This document shows positions 17,845 to 26,116 of a stretch of DNA of 64,000 bases, in pieces. The position numbers were made by a program, and so were the translations under genes. This DNA comes from Thermoflavimicrobium daqui. GTDB lineage: Bacteria > Bacillota > Bacilli > Thermoactinomycetales > Thermoactinomycetaceae. The notes beneath the pieces were generated by a model, which saw only the letters and a program-made list of their open reading frames with translations, was not told where the DNA came from and searched no databases. The stretch lies in contig NZ_KZ845676.1 in the NCBI RefSeq assembly GCF_003313465.1, positions 1-64,000 on the forward strand. Reading direction: 5' to 3'. Numbering within the stretch: the stretch's first letter is position 1; each line of letters opens with the position of its first letter.

Positions 17845-18075
17845 TAAAAAAAACTCGTCTCCTATGAGGAGACGAGTTTACCACCCGTGGTACCACTCCG
17901 CTTGCACGTGAAAATGCCACTCTGAAAATTGATAACGGAATTAAGTTCCGGTTACGCCTAAAGGTATTCAACGTAACATCTCACGAGTGCGCTTCAAAAA
18001 GGGATGTTTACTAGGCTCCCAGCACCCCTAGCTCGCTGTAAAACAAGCCCCTTTTTTACTTTCTCAGTCATTGAT
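17845..18075 (-). promoter_or_regulatory. T-box riboswitch (tRNA-Arg responsive leader)
   Basis: Read on the minus strand, the leader carries the T-box antiterminator core GGAGTGGTACCACGGGTGG at about 17880-17897. It is followed by a terminator with stem ctcgtctcc/ggagacgag and a T run (17845-17877). Upstream is a long Stem I-like hairpin with the GGTGCTGG-type distal loop and a specifier-like segment GAAGCGCAC, where CGC (Arg) would be the specifier codon. Uncharged tRNA-Arg is expected to stabilise the antiterminator and switch argS on. Confidence 0.88.
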
Positions 18076-18099
18076 AATCGTTGATTTTATTTTTATAAG

Positions 18100-18128
18100 A
18101 TCTTAACAGATAAAAATAGAAATGTAAA
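18100..18128 (-). promoter_or_regulatory. Promoter of the argS leader
   Basis: On the minus strand TTTACA, a 17-base spacer and TAAGAT lie just upstream of the T-box Stem I. Confidence 0.6.
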
Positions 18129-18230
18129 GAAATTGCTAATAATTATACTCCCTTTTAACCTACAAGATGACAAACAGTAGAATCTATGAAATTTCTTTTG
18201 TTTTCAAGTGCTTTCTTCTTTATCATTTTT

Positions 18231-18239
18231 TGATATAAT
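18231..18239 (+). promoter_or_regulatory. Extended -10 promoter of the que operon
   Basis: TGATATAAT (TG-n-TATAAT) lies 48 bases before the queE start. The -35 is poor, which fits an extended -10 promoter. A short hairpin (cctct/agagg) follows, but the preQ1 riboswitch pattern is not met. Confidence 0.55.
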
Positions 18240-18287
18240 GCCTCTGTCTGTTGTAATGAAAGAGGGAAAAAGAAGGTGTCTTTCTCA

Positions 18288-18998
18288 ATGAATCTATTAG
18301 AATATGAAGAAATCAAACTTCCTATGGTAGAAATCTTTGAAACTGTTGAAGGAGAAGGAACTCGAGCGGGGTTTTCCACGACATTTGTCCGAGTATATAA
18401 TTGTAATTTACGCTGTACTTGGTGTGATACTCCCTATAGTTATGCGCCAGCTAAGCCAGAGTTCTGGGCGACGATCAGTGAAATCGTTTCTGAAGTTAAA
18501 AAGTACCCCCATCAACATATTTGCTTAACCGGCGGTGAACCGCTCATGCATGGCAAGAAGTCGCTTGCACTGATTCAAGCCCTCGCGGAGATCGATTATA
18601 TACAGGATATTCATATTGAAACCAATGGAGCCATTCATTTGGGACTGTTTCAAGAGTTGCGAGAGATGCATCCACTCGTACAAAATAAAGTACGTTTTGT
18701 TTTGGATCATAAACTACCAGCAAGTGGAGAACATGACAAAATGGTACTGGAAAACTTTCAGTATTTAACTGAACAAGATGAGATTAAGTTTGTGATTGGC
18801 AGTGAAGAAGATTTCGACTATGCTGTCGATATTCTAAACAAATGGCATCAAAACGGCCTTCCTTTATTTAGCCCTGTTTGGGAAACGATGCCACCAGCAA
18901 AATTGGTATCCTTGATGTTAGAGCATCAATTAACTCATGTGAAATTAAATCTACAACTTCATAAAGTGATTTGGGATCCAGAAGCACGTGGAGTGTAG
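18288..18998 (+). CDS. queE: 7-carboxy-7-deazaguanine synthase QueE
   Basis: A 236-residue radical SAM enzyme that turns 6-carboxytetrahydropterin into 7-carboxy-7-deazaguanine in preQ0/queuosine synthesis. The [4Fe-4S] motif is C39-NLR-C43-TW-C46, in the QueE style (RVYNCNLRCTWCDTPYSY). VEIFETVEGEGTRAG is the N-terminal substrate segment and LTGGEPL is the SAM-binding strand. ATG 18288 is chosen; GTG 18276 is in frame and would add four residues. It opens a queE-queC-queD-queF series, though a 300-base gap lies between queC and queD. Confidence 0.93.
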   Translation: MNLLEYEEIKLPMVEIFETVEGEGTRAGFSTTFVRVYNCNLRCTWCDTPYSYAPAKPEFWATISEIVSEVKKYPHQHICLTGGEPLMHGKKSLALIQALAEIDYIQDIHIETNGAIHLGLFQELREMHPLVQNKVRFVLDHKLPASGEHDKMVLENFQYLTEQDEIKFVIGSEEDFDYAVDILNKWHQNGLPLFSPVWETMPPAKLVSLMLEHQLTHVKLNLQLHKVIWDPEARGV

Positions 18999-19021
18999 TT
19001 AAAGAAAGGGGAAGTGGACGG

Positions 19022-19705
19022 GTGAAAGAGAAAGCCGTGATTGTGTTAAGTGGCGGATTGGATAGTACCACCTGTATGGGGATTGCTAAACAAAAAGGGT
19101 ATGATTTATATCCCATCACCTTTTTTTATAATCAACGCCACAATCGTGAAGTAGAACAAGCTAAAAAAGTAGCTGAATATTATGGCGTGGAGCATCATCA
19201 TAAAATTGTCAATGTTTCCTTTCTAGGCGATATAGGTGGCAGTGCCTTAACTGATCAAGCTATGGATGTACCTACAACCAGCATAGCTGAGGAGATTCCA
19301 TCGACTTATGTTCCAGCGCGTAATTTGATCTTTTTATCTTTAGCGACAGCCTATGCAGAAGTGATCGGTGCACAAGCGATTTATACAGGGGTTACGGCGG
19401 TAGACTATAGTGGTTATCCCGATTGTCGTCCAGAATTTATCCAGTCGATGACAGACACGATCAATCTAGCGACGAAAATGGGTGTAACTGGTGAAGATCG
19501 ATTAAGGATCAAAACCCCACTCATTCATTTAAGCAAAGCAGAGATTATTCGTATTGGATTAGATTTACAAGTACCATATGAGTTGACCACTTCTTGTTAT
19601 TTAGGTGAAGAAGAAGCGTGTGGTGTATGTGATAGTTGTCGTTTACGCTTAAAAGGTTTCGCGGAAAATGGGGCTCAAGATCCCATTCGTTATCAGTCGT
19701 GTTAA
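19022..19705 (+). CDS. queC: 7-cyano-7-deazaguanine synthase QueC
   Basis: A 227-residue ATP-dependent enzyme that makes preQ0 from 7-carboxy-7-deazaguanine and ammonia. The P-loop of the PP-loop family is VLSGGLDSTTCMG. YVPARNLIFLSLATAYAE and GVTAVDYSGYPDCRPEF are family motifs. Four zinc cysteines are in CYLGEEEACGVCDSC with an upstream Cys. GTG 19022 after AAAGGGGAAG is chosen over the longer open frame, because the family begins about six residues before SGGLDS. It starts 23 bases after queE. Confidence 0.95.
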   Translation: MKEKAVIVLSGGLDSTTCMGIAKQKGYDLYPITFFYNQRHNREVEQAKKVAEYYGVEHHHKIVNVSFLGDIGGSALTDQAMDVPTTSIAEEIPSTYVPARNLIFLSLATAYAEVIGAQAIYTGVTAVDYSGYPDCRPEFIQSMTDTINLATKMGVTGEDRLRIKTPLIHLSKAEIIRIGLDLQVPYELTTSCYLGEEEACGVCDSCRLRLKGFAENGAQDPIRYQSC

Positions 19706-20013
19706 TACCAGCATAATGGGTATAGTATGGGCATAGTTTCGTCACGTGACTGATGATGTCGAGCAAAGATGAGTTCGAGTTCGCGTAAGTATATTCCATC
19801 AGATAGAACGCGCAAAGCCTTATGGAAGTAACACAAGGAAGCAGTTTGCGCTAAATGCTTACTGACTCCATAGCCTTCCGCTAGGTAAGACATCATAGGT
19901 CAACATAGCACCGAAAAATGCTTTTTTTTATTACCTATTTCTAGCTAATCAACACTACAGACATGTTATAGAAGATTACTAGCTAAGCAGTGTGGAATGA
20001 AGAAGGTGAAGAG
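19706..20013. repeat. Intergenic spacer carrying repeat copy A (19801-19893)
   Basis: The 93 bases at 19801-19893 (minus orientation) resemble 57449-57541 (plus orientation) at about three quarters identity by hand alignment, with two compensating one-base indels. Shared words include atgtcttacctagcggaa, tttagcgcaa and gtgttacttccata. Reading frames exist in both copies (minus 19896-19702 here), but neither has a ribosome binding site and the indels shift the frame in the middle, so it looks like a DNA or RNA element rather than a gene. Confidence 0.55.
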
Positions 20014-20406
20014 ATGCCAGGAAAATACACGTTAATCAAGCACTTTTGGATTTCTTGTGCCCATAGTGTTCCAAGAGCGGGAAAGTGTGAACGCGTCCAT
20101 GGTCATAACTATAAGGTAACATTTTGTGTTGAGGGAACGGAATTAGATCAAACACAGATGTTGATTGATTTTCGTCTGGTCAAACATGCACTAGAAAAGA
20201 AATATGACCATCATTTACTAAATGAATTTCCCGAGTTTAATCCCGAACAGGGAGGAAGTATCCCTTCAACGGAAAAGGTCGCTGAGGTGTTTTATTGGAC
20301 GATTCATAAGCTTTGTCAAACGAAAGAAAATAAACCAACGCTAAAATGGATTGAAGTTCAAGAAACCAATGAAGCCTATGCACGCTATGAGTGGAACGAG
20401 GAATAG
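20014..20406 (+). CDS. queD: 6-carboxytetrahydropterin synthase QueD
   Basis: A 130-residue enzyme of the 6-pyruvoyltetrahydropterin synthase fold that makes 6-carboxy-5,6,7,8-tetrahydropterin from dihydroneopterin triphosphate, the step before QueE. Zinc ligands and the catalytic Cys are in the N-terminal His and [23 protein letters not shown] and ...[14 protein letters not shown] are family segments. ATG 20014 with AAGGTGAAG upstream is preferred to GTG 19990. It is followed 13 bases later by queF. Confidence 0.94.
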   Translation: MPGKYTLIKHFWISCAHSVPRAGKCERVHGHNYKVTFCVEGTELDQTQMLIDFRLVKHALEKKYDHHLLNEFPEFNPEQGGSIPSTEKVAEVFYWTIHKLCQTKENKPTLKWIEVQETNEAYARYEWNEE

Positions 20407-20419
20407 GGGGAAAAAGCAA

Positions 20420-20908
20420 ATGCATAATAAGTTGGATGAAGAATTAACCTTACTTGGAAATCAAGGAACAAAGTATACCTTTGAATATAACCCGGATATC
20501 TTAGAAACATTTAGTAATGCACACCCTGATACGGATTATTTTGTGAAATTCAATTGCCCAGAGTTTACAACCTTATGCCCCATTACCGGGCAACCTGACT
20601 TTGCTACCGTCTATATTAGCTATGTGCCTGATGAGAAACTCGTTGAAAGCAAATCATTAAAATTATATTTGTTTAGTTTTCGGAACCATGGTGATTTTCA
20701 CGAGAATGCTGTTGTTGTGATTATGAAAGACCTCATCAAGCTATTAGATCCGAAATATATTGAAGTATGGGGTAAATTCTTACCACGCGGTGGAATTAGT
20801 ATTGATCCCTATGTGAACTACGGGAAGAAAGGCACTGCATGGGAAGATATCGCGAAACGGCGACTAGCCAATCATGATTTATATCCAGAGAGAGTAGATA
20901 ACCGATAA
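20420..20908 (+). CDS. queF: NADPH-dependent preQ0 reductase QueF (type I)
   Basis: A 162-residue tunnelling-fold enzyme that reduces the nitrile of preQ0 to the amine of preQ1. [19 protein letters not shown] holds the catalytic Cys, which forms a thioimide with the nitrile. [20 protein letters not shown] is the QueF motif with NADPH-contacting residues. [15 protein letters not shown] is the C-terminal segment. ATG 20420 follows AGGGGGAAAAAG. Its length is that of the short bacillus-type enzyme. Confidence 0.96.
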   Translation: MHNKLDEELTLLGNQGTKYTFEYNPDILETFSNAHPDTDYFVKFNCPEFTTLCPITGQPDFATVYISYVPDEKLVESKSLKLYLFSFRNHGDFHENAVVVIMKDLIKLLDPKYIEVWGKFLPRGGISIDPYVNYGKKGTAWEDIAKRRLANHDLYPERVDNR

Positions 20909-20930
20909 AAGAATAGGATTCTGGAGAATG

Positions 20931-20967
20931 ATACCCATATCACATTAAAAGTGATTTGGGTTTTTTA
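20931..20967 (+). terminator. Intrinsic terminator after queF
   Basis: acccatatcac / gtgatttgggt stem followed by tttttt. Confidence 0.85.
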
Positions 20968-21242
20968 TTTGGTTTCAGATGATGTGTATAAGAGGGGAGG
21001 AGAATTCTTATGAGGATCAAGTGTGAATAAGATAGATGAATAACTTCCTTTCTGGATTGGATATATTGAAAATGCTTCAAAAAGAGAGGAAGATGACTGG
21101 TTCAAATGTAAATAAATTGTTTGTTAATAATTAAATTATCAATTTATTTATATGAATTTGATTATTAATTATTCAAAAAAGGGTATAAGATTATAATGAT
21201 ATAATTCTTTAAAATATTGGGTTGTAGAGGAGATGAAAGATT
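20968..21242 (+). promoter_or_regulatory. Upstream region of the ACP operon, with a 6-codon frame and AT-rich dyad
   Basis: At 21010-21030 an excellent Shine-Dalgarno (GGGGAGGAG) precedes a six-codon frame, MRIKCE. At 21126-21175 an imperfect AT-rich inverted repeat lies where an operator could be. Several TATAAT-like boxes (21192-21197) are present without a clear -35. The ACP gene has its own GAGGAGATG site. Confidence 0.4.
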
Positions 21243-21497
21243 ATGCATCAAACGATTATGAATCTATTAAGTGAAGTAAAAGGAACTCCAGAGTTAGTTC
21301 ATCAACTTACTCCAGAAACAGATATGATTAATGAGGTTGGACTTGATTCACTGCAAATGATCAACTTTATTTTGGCAGTGGAGACGACATTTGACTTACA
21401 GATAGATTATGAAGAGTTTGATATGGCACATCTTTCATCGATTAATCAATTTGTCGATTTTTTACACAGTGTGAAAGAGAAGGCGGGTAGTCTCTAA
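21243..21497 (+). CDS. Acyl carrier protein (phosphopantetheine-binding)
   Basis: An 84-residue stand-alone carrier protein. EVGLDSLQMINFI carries the phosphopantetheine serine (Ser36) in the GLDSL motif, with acidic helices on both sides. It would hold an acyl or aminoacyl group as thioester. It is not the housekeeping AcpP by context: the next gene overlaps it by one base and encodes an ATP-grasp ligase, as in butirosin-type systems where BtrJ loads an amino acid on the BtrI carrier. That comparison is inference from gene order. Confidence 0.88.
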   Translation: MHQTIMNLLSEVKGTPELVHQLTPETDMINEVGLDSLQMINFILAVETTFDLQIDYEEFDMAHLSSINQFVDFLHSVKEKAGSL

Positions 21498-22861
21498 TGA
21501 CAGAATCCCCTTCTATTATTCTGGGGACATTTGATGCCGAATCGATTTGGCGAGATTCCCATTTAGCTCAGCTTCCTTTTTTCCCAGATCATGAGAGAAG
21601 ACTACTCATTCTTGCGATGGATGAGCTATTGTTTTCACTTTGTCAGTCACAAGATTACTGGATTACCCGTTTTCCGATTGACGATGCCTTTCGATCTTAT
21701 TTAAAAGTTTTAGGATATGAGATGAATCATTACGCTGTGGTTCCTATCGAACAGATGGCTTATCATGTCGAGCGGTCCACTTGTCTGTTTGAAGAGTTGC
21801 TGGAGCCTCACATTTTAGACGATTTACAACCAACTATGTTGGATCATGCTCGATGTGTCCCCTATGCGATCATGCCACAAACAGCAAGGGTATGGGAAAC
21901 ATATCAGCTAAAAGGTAGGTTGCCAGATTATGAACGAGTGAGAAAAGTGAATTCCAAAGTGTATAGCCATCAATTACGAAGACGTTTATCATTTAAGCAT
22001 GATGGGACAATTATAAGAAGTGTCCGGGAATTGGAGATGGTAGGGGAACGATTTTCAAGGGATTCTTTTTTAATCAAAGATCCTTATGGTGTATCAGGTA
22101 AAGGAAACTTACTAATCCAATCGAATCGGATGCTTCAACGTGTTATTGCTTATATTCAAAAACAAGAGCAAGCAGGGAAAAAAGTAACCTTTCTCTTGGA
22201 ACCTTATCATAATAAAGTGCGGGACTTTTCCTGTCATATGGTTATTGAAGAACAGGGAGATATTCGTTTGCTAGGGATTCAAGAAATAATAAACCAACAA
22301 TTTAATTATATGGGATCACGAAGTATGTCGGATTTGGAAATAGAAGCATTGGCTCAACAGGGCTATATAGAACAAATGTTCATGGTAGCAAAAGCCTTAT
22401 ATGAAGATGGGTACTTCGGATACTTAGGAATCGATTCGATGGAGTTAACAAATGGGGAGATCATTCCGATCGTTGAAATTAATGCCAGACAATCGATGGG
22501 ACTGCTCAACCATGCGCTTGATCAAAAACTAAGGCAATGGGGAAAGCAAGGCTCCATCTTATTTATATCGTTGGGATATACAGAAAGATTGGATATAAGT
22601 AAGGTATTGACTGAATTAGATGATAGGAAGTTGCTCTATGAACCAGACAAAGATCAAGGCATTATCCCCCTTACCAGTAATCTATTAACGATTCATTATG
22701 ATGTAATCTCGCAGCAGAGACATAAGGGAATGTCCGTGCCGAGCTTGTATAAAGGTAGATGGTATATGTCGGTTGTTGCTCAGGATATAGAGGAGAAAAA
22801 ACGCCTAGTGCAAGAAGTAAGCACATTGTTTGAAGAGTGGGGCTGTAAAATCTTTTCATGA
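21497..22861 (+). CDS. ATP-grasp ligase linked to the acyl carrier protein
   Basis: A 454-residue protein. The first 180 residues are unlike familiar domains; residues 185 onward have ATP-grasp features. FLIKDPYGVSGKGNLLIQ is the ATP lysine and Gly loop. FLLEPYHNKVRDFSCHMVI matches the middle strand. YLGIDSME and IIPIVEINARQSMGL hold the metal-binding Glu and Asn. Known ATP-grasp enzymes that work with carriers make aminoacyl-ACP thioesters (BtrJ is one). Its start overlaps the ACP stop (ATGA-type overlap), a strong sign that the two act together. Substrate unknown. Confidence 0.8.
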   Translation: MTESPSIILGTFDAESIWRDSHLAQLPFFPDHERRLLILAMDELLFSLCQSQDYWITRFPIDDAFRSYLKVLGYEMNHYAVVPIEQMAYHVERSTCLFEELLEPHILDDLQPTMLDHARCVPYAIMPQTARVWETYQLKGRLPDYERVRKVNSKVYSHQLRRRLSFKHDGTIIRSVRELEMVGERFSRDSFLIKDPYGVSGKGNLLIQSNRMLQRVIAYIQKQEQAGKKVTFLLEPYHNKVRDFSCHMVIEEQGDIRLLGIQEIINQQFNYMGSRSMSDLEIEALAQQGYIEQMFMVAKALYEDGYFGYLGIDSMELTNGEIIPIVEINARQSMGLLNHALDQKLRQWGKQGSILFISLGYTERLDISKVLTELDDRKLLYEPDKDQGIIPLTSNLLTIHYDVISQQRHKGMSVPSLYKGRWYMSVVAQDIEEKKRLVQEVSTLFEEWGCKIFS

Positions 22862-22888
22862 CTTTTAGTCGTAGAAGGAGGGATCTCT

Positions 22889-23989
22889 ATTTCTTCTTGT
22901 GTAACATTACTAGGCTCAGGAAATTCACTGGGTGTATATATTCCAGCACTTCACTTACAAACTCAATTAATCAGCCATGGTGTCCATGCAGAAGTGTTCA
23001 TTCTCGAAAATTTATATAAAGAAGAAGTAAGGGAAAGAATTCCACTATATAAGAAAGCATTCCACCAAAGTTTTTCAGTAGCATTAACAGGTTATAAGCT
23101 GACTCGGGATATCGGGCCTGTCTTAGACGAAAAGCAGGTTGAACAATGTTTATGTACATGGGCAAAAGAAAAGCGAAAACGATTTGTTGCATTAACGGGA
23201 TTTTGGATTCCCATATTAGAGCGATATAAACAACGTATTGCACCTGAGTTGATCGAGATCGATTTGCTACATTTGGATGCATGTGACTCTCCTTCTTTTC
23301 GAGTCTATGCATCCCATATCGATGACTCTTATCAACATATTTGGTTGTATCGCTATGATCAGAAACAAATGTTTTATGAGATTTCGATTACAAAAAAGGA
23401 ACCTATTCCCTTCGAACAAAGAGAAGATCGGTTTATGATTCATGGAGGGGGTTGGGGAATTGGTACTTATCAAAGTAAAATTCCAGAATTACGTAGTGAA
23501 GGATTTAAATTAAATATCACTGCTTATTATCCAGAGGATCTTGAAGATCCAAGTGAACGAGATCAGTTTTTTATCATGGATCCCTCGTGGCAACCATGGC
23601 ATCGCAGTAAACAGAATCATCATACTTTTCCACCGATGAGGCAAGTAGGGCATACACGCCCGATATCGCCGATAAAATGTGAAACCCGTTATGCATGGTT
23701 TGATGTGATTCGTCAGTGTAAAGCAATCATTAGTAAGCTAGGCGGAGCTACCTTGGTTGATTCACTTGCAGCAGCTACACCTATTATATTTTTAGAACCC
23801 TTTGGTGATCATGAGCAAAAGAATGCGGATCTATGGGAGCATTTTGGATTTGGGATATCCTATGAACGATGGAAACAATCGGGATTTTCTGAGGACCTCT
23901 TACGGTCGTTATCTGCCAATTTATTCAAAGCTAGAGGATCATCAATCGATTATGGAGGGACATTTTATGCAACCAAAAACATCCGTTAA
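22889..23989 (+). CDS. Glycosyltransferase-like protein (GT-B fold), apparent ATT start
   Basis: The protein reads VTLLGSGNSLGVYIPALHLQ at its N-terminus, the first Rossmann strand and helix of a GT-B glycosyltransferase. Near its C-terminus KLGGATLVDSLAAATPIIFL then EPFGDHEQKNA is the donor-sugar segment of MurG/UGT-like enzymes. The frame has no ATG, GTG or TTG before GTG 22994, which would cut off the first domain half. ATT 22889 lies at good distance after GAAGGAGGG and gives 366 residues. The frame is continuous with the previous gene across its TGA. A donor and acceptor cannot be named. Confidence 0.65.
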   Translation: MSSCVTLLGSGNSLGVYIPALHLQTQLISHGVHAEVFILENLYKEEVRERIPLYKKAFHQSFSVALTGYKLTRDIGPVLDEKQVEQCLCTWAKEKRKRFVALTGFWIPILERYKQRIAPELIEIDLLHLDACDSPSFRVYASHIDDSYQHIWLYRYDQKQMFYEISITKKEPIPFEQREDRFMIHGGGWGIGTYQSKIPELRSEGFKLNITAYYPEDLEDPSERDQFFIMDPSWQPWHRSKQNHHTFPPMRQVGHTRPISPIKCETRYAWFDVIRQCKAIISKLGGATLVDSLAAATPIIFLEPFGDHEQKNADLWEHFGFGISYERWKQSGFSEDLLRSLSANLFKARGSSIDYGGTFYATKNIR

Positions 23990-25139
23990 GTTTGATCAGA
24001 AAACGTTTAACAATATAAAAAGAACGATTAAAAATATGTCTGTGGCGGGTCGGGCGCAACTACAGGATCCTACTTATGCAGTAGATATTCCTGAAGATAT
24101 TGGGATTAAATTAAATAATGGGTGTAATCTACGTTGCAAACACTGTTTTGAATGGAATAGTGATGGGTATCATCACGAAATGGACAAAAGTGTGAAAAAT
24201 GGTGAGATTGATTTTACTGTATTTGAACAAATCATGGAACAGACGAGAGAGAAAAAATCAAGATTATATCTCTGGGGCGGTGAACCCCTTTTTTATAGTC
24301 AATTTGATCAACTAGCTGAGTTGTTGGCAAAAGATCCACGAGAAACAACGATTTGCACAAATGCGATATTAATTGAACAGAAGTTGGACGCTATTTTGAA
24401 AATGTCAGATCAATTAACCTTACTTGTCAGTTTAGAAGGGTTTGAACAAGAAAATGATGCTATTCGTGGCAAAGGAACTTTTCGCCGTGTTGTTAAAGCC
24501 GTCGAGCGGCTACGTGATCTGCAGGAGAAAGGCATTTACAAAGGTCGTGTATCCATCAGCTTAACAATTAATGATGCGATGATTGGAAAGTTATATGACT
24601 TCATGGTCTTTTTTGAAGAGATCGGTGTAGATACTGTTTATTTTGTATTTCCGTGGTATATCCCTGAAGCAGTAGCCAATACCATGGATGATTTTTTCAT
24701 GGAGCAATTCCCGTGGTTGGCTAAGCAGATTTCAGCACAAAAATATAGTTGGCATTCTTTTACCTTTCATATTTCACCAGCGAAAGTGGAGCCACTCATT
24801 GAAGAAATGGAGCGAATGAATCAACGGATCTGGCAAAGTCGAATTCGCTTTCAACCTGCTTTAGAGCCAGATGAAGTACGTGACTTTGTCTTAGGGGTTC
24901 CAAAGCCGGCGATGAAACGAACCCAGTGCCTATCGATTGCGAGTCGTGTCGATATTATGCCCGATGGAAAAGTCAATCCGTGTAAATTTTTCCCAGAATT
25001 TACGCTTGGAGATTTAACCCAAAAGAATGTCACAGAAGTTTTTCATAGTGACAATTTCAAAAAACATCGAGAGGTTTTGGGATGTGGACTGATGCCGATT
25101 TGTTCGCGTTGTGTCCTCCTATACAATCATGGTCGCTAG
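23967..25139 (+). CDS. Radical SAM protein with SPASM/twitch-type C-terminus
   Basis: A 390-residue radical SAM enzyme. The cluster motif is C53-NLR-C57-KH-C60, in NNGCNLRCKHCFEW. YLWGGEPLFY is the SAM-binding GGEP segment. The C-terminus has a Cys-rich auxiliary-cluster region: CLSIASRVDIMPDGKVNPC, then a CGLMPICSRC ending. Such enzymes do oxidations, epimerisations or cross-links on peptides or carrier-bound substrates. ATG 23967 follows GGAGG and overlaps the previous gene by 23 bases. No precursor peptide gene is visible nearby, so a carrier-bound or sugar substrate is more likely here. Confidence 0.88.
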   Translation: MQPKTSVKFDQKTFNNIKRTIKNMSVAGRAQLQDPTYAVDIPEDIGIKLNNGCNLRCKHCFEWNSDGYHHEMDKSVKNGEIDFTVFEQIMEQTREKKSRLYLWGGEPLFYSQFDQLAELLAKDPRETTICTNAILIEQKLDAILKMSDQLTLLVSLEGFEQENDAIRGKGTFRRVVKAVERLRDLQEKGIYKGRVSISLTINDAMIGKLYDFMVFFEEIGVDTVYFVFPWYIPEAVANTMDDFFMEQFPWLAKQISAQKYSWHSFTFHISPAKVEPLIEEMERMNQRIWQSRIRFQPALEPDEVRDFVLGVPKPAMKRTQCLSIASRVDIMPDGKVNPCKFFPEFTLGDLTQKNVTEVFHSDNFKKHREVLGCGLMPICSRCVLLYNHGR

Positions 25140-25155
25140 TGAAAGGGAGATAACC

Positions 25156-26115
25156 ATGCAAAACGTAGCGTTTTATCTAACTGACTTTTCTGTATATATT
25201 CCAGAGAACAAACGCAGTATCGCCCAACTGATCCAACAAATACAAAAAACAGGCTATACAACTAAAGACGAAGCGGATTATACCGAACGTGGGATTTTCT
25301 ATGCTCCAGTAGAAGAAGAGCGATCTTGGGAGGAAATGATCGAACAGGTGGTTACACCGGTCTTAGCGAGATGTGCAACTACAGGACAAAGGATAGGACA
25401 AATTTGGTTAGTTCAATCTTCGCTTAAGCTTTGGCATGAACGTAATCCGGTTAAAGGCCTATTAAAGAAATGGGAATTAGAGCATCTTCCTTTGTTTACA
25501 CTCGAAGAATATTTTTGTGCCAGTTATCATGCAGTATTACAAATGGCACCTGGTTTTTTTTCACTGCATCCCGATGAAGCACTCCTCTTGATTGTGGCGG
25601 ATAAAGGGATGCATCCATCTTGTCGTTTGAATGACTATGTCATGTTTGGAGATAGTGCAAGTGCTTGTCTCTTTACCTTGCAAGGTGGAAAGCATAAAAT
25701 CTGGACCATTTGTAATCAAATCGATGGAGTCGTATATGATGATGAAGATCACGAAGGTTTAAGCTCGTTAGGAACCACATTTTATTTGGGGATTCGGAAA
25801 GTATTTCAAGATGTTTTGCGAAAATCAGGTATTCCATTAGAGCAAATTCGCCAAGTCATTGGAACCAATGTAGATCAACCGATGTGGGACATGGTTGGTC
25901 AGATTTGTGGCATTCCTACTGATCGAGTATATCAGGCTACATTATCGGAAACAGGGCACTTGTATAGTACTGATGTAATCTATAATGTGCAACATGCTAT
26001 ACAAAATGGTCTTCTTAAGCCGGGGGATTACTATCTCACTTTCTCCCTAGGTTTCGGTGGGGTTTATGGCTGTGCACTACAACAAGTCGTCGAAGAAGAG
26101 CAAGGAGGAAGGTGA
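25156..26115 (+). CDS. Divergent 3-oxoacyl-ACP synthase III-like protein (first of a pair)
   Basis: A 319-residue thiolase-fold protein. EEYFCASYHAVLQM holds a cysteine at the position of the KAS III nucleophile, followed by LLIVADKGMHPS and FGDSASACLFT, the fold's second strand and the FGDGA-like motif. The usual His-Gln-Ala-Asn reads TNVDQPMWD, and the usual Gly-Asn reads SETGHLYSTDV, so the Cys-His-Asn triad is altered. It may transfer an acyl group (as CerJ-like enzymes do) rather than condense. ATG 25156 follows AAAGGGAGA. The next gene encodes a second, weaker homologue 1 base later. Confidence 0.75.
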   Translation: MQNVAFYLTDFSVYIPENKRSIAQLIQQIQKTGYTTKDEADYTERGIFYAPVEEERSWEEMIEQVVTPVLARCATTGQRIGQIWLVQSSLKLWHERNPVKGLLKKWELEHLPLFTLEEYFCASYHAVLQMAPGFFSLHPDEALLLIVADKGMHPSCRLNDYVMFGDSASACLFTLQGGKHKIWTICNQIDGVVYDDEDHEGLSSLGTTFYLGIRKVFQDVLRKSGIPLEQIRQVIGTNVDQPMWDMVGQICGIPTDRVYQATLSETGHLYSTDVIYNVQHAIQNGLLKPGDYYLTFSLGFGGVYGCALQQVVEEEQGGR

Positions 26116-26116
26116 A

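Noticed and set aside
17819-17971. N-terminal extension of ArgS
   Set aside because: These codons lie in the T-box terminator; TTG 17818 has AGGAGG.
18240-18287. PreQ1 riboswitch before queE
   Set aside because: A cctct/agagg hairpin with an A-rich tail is present, but the loop and pseudoknot sequence of the preQ1-I class are not matched.
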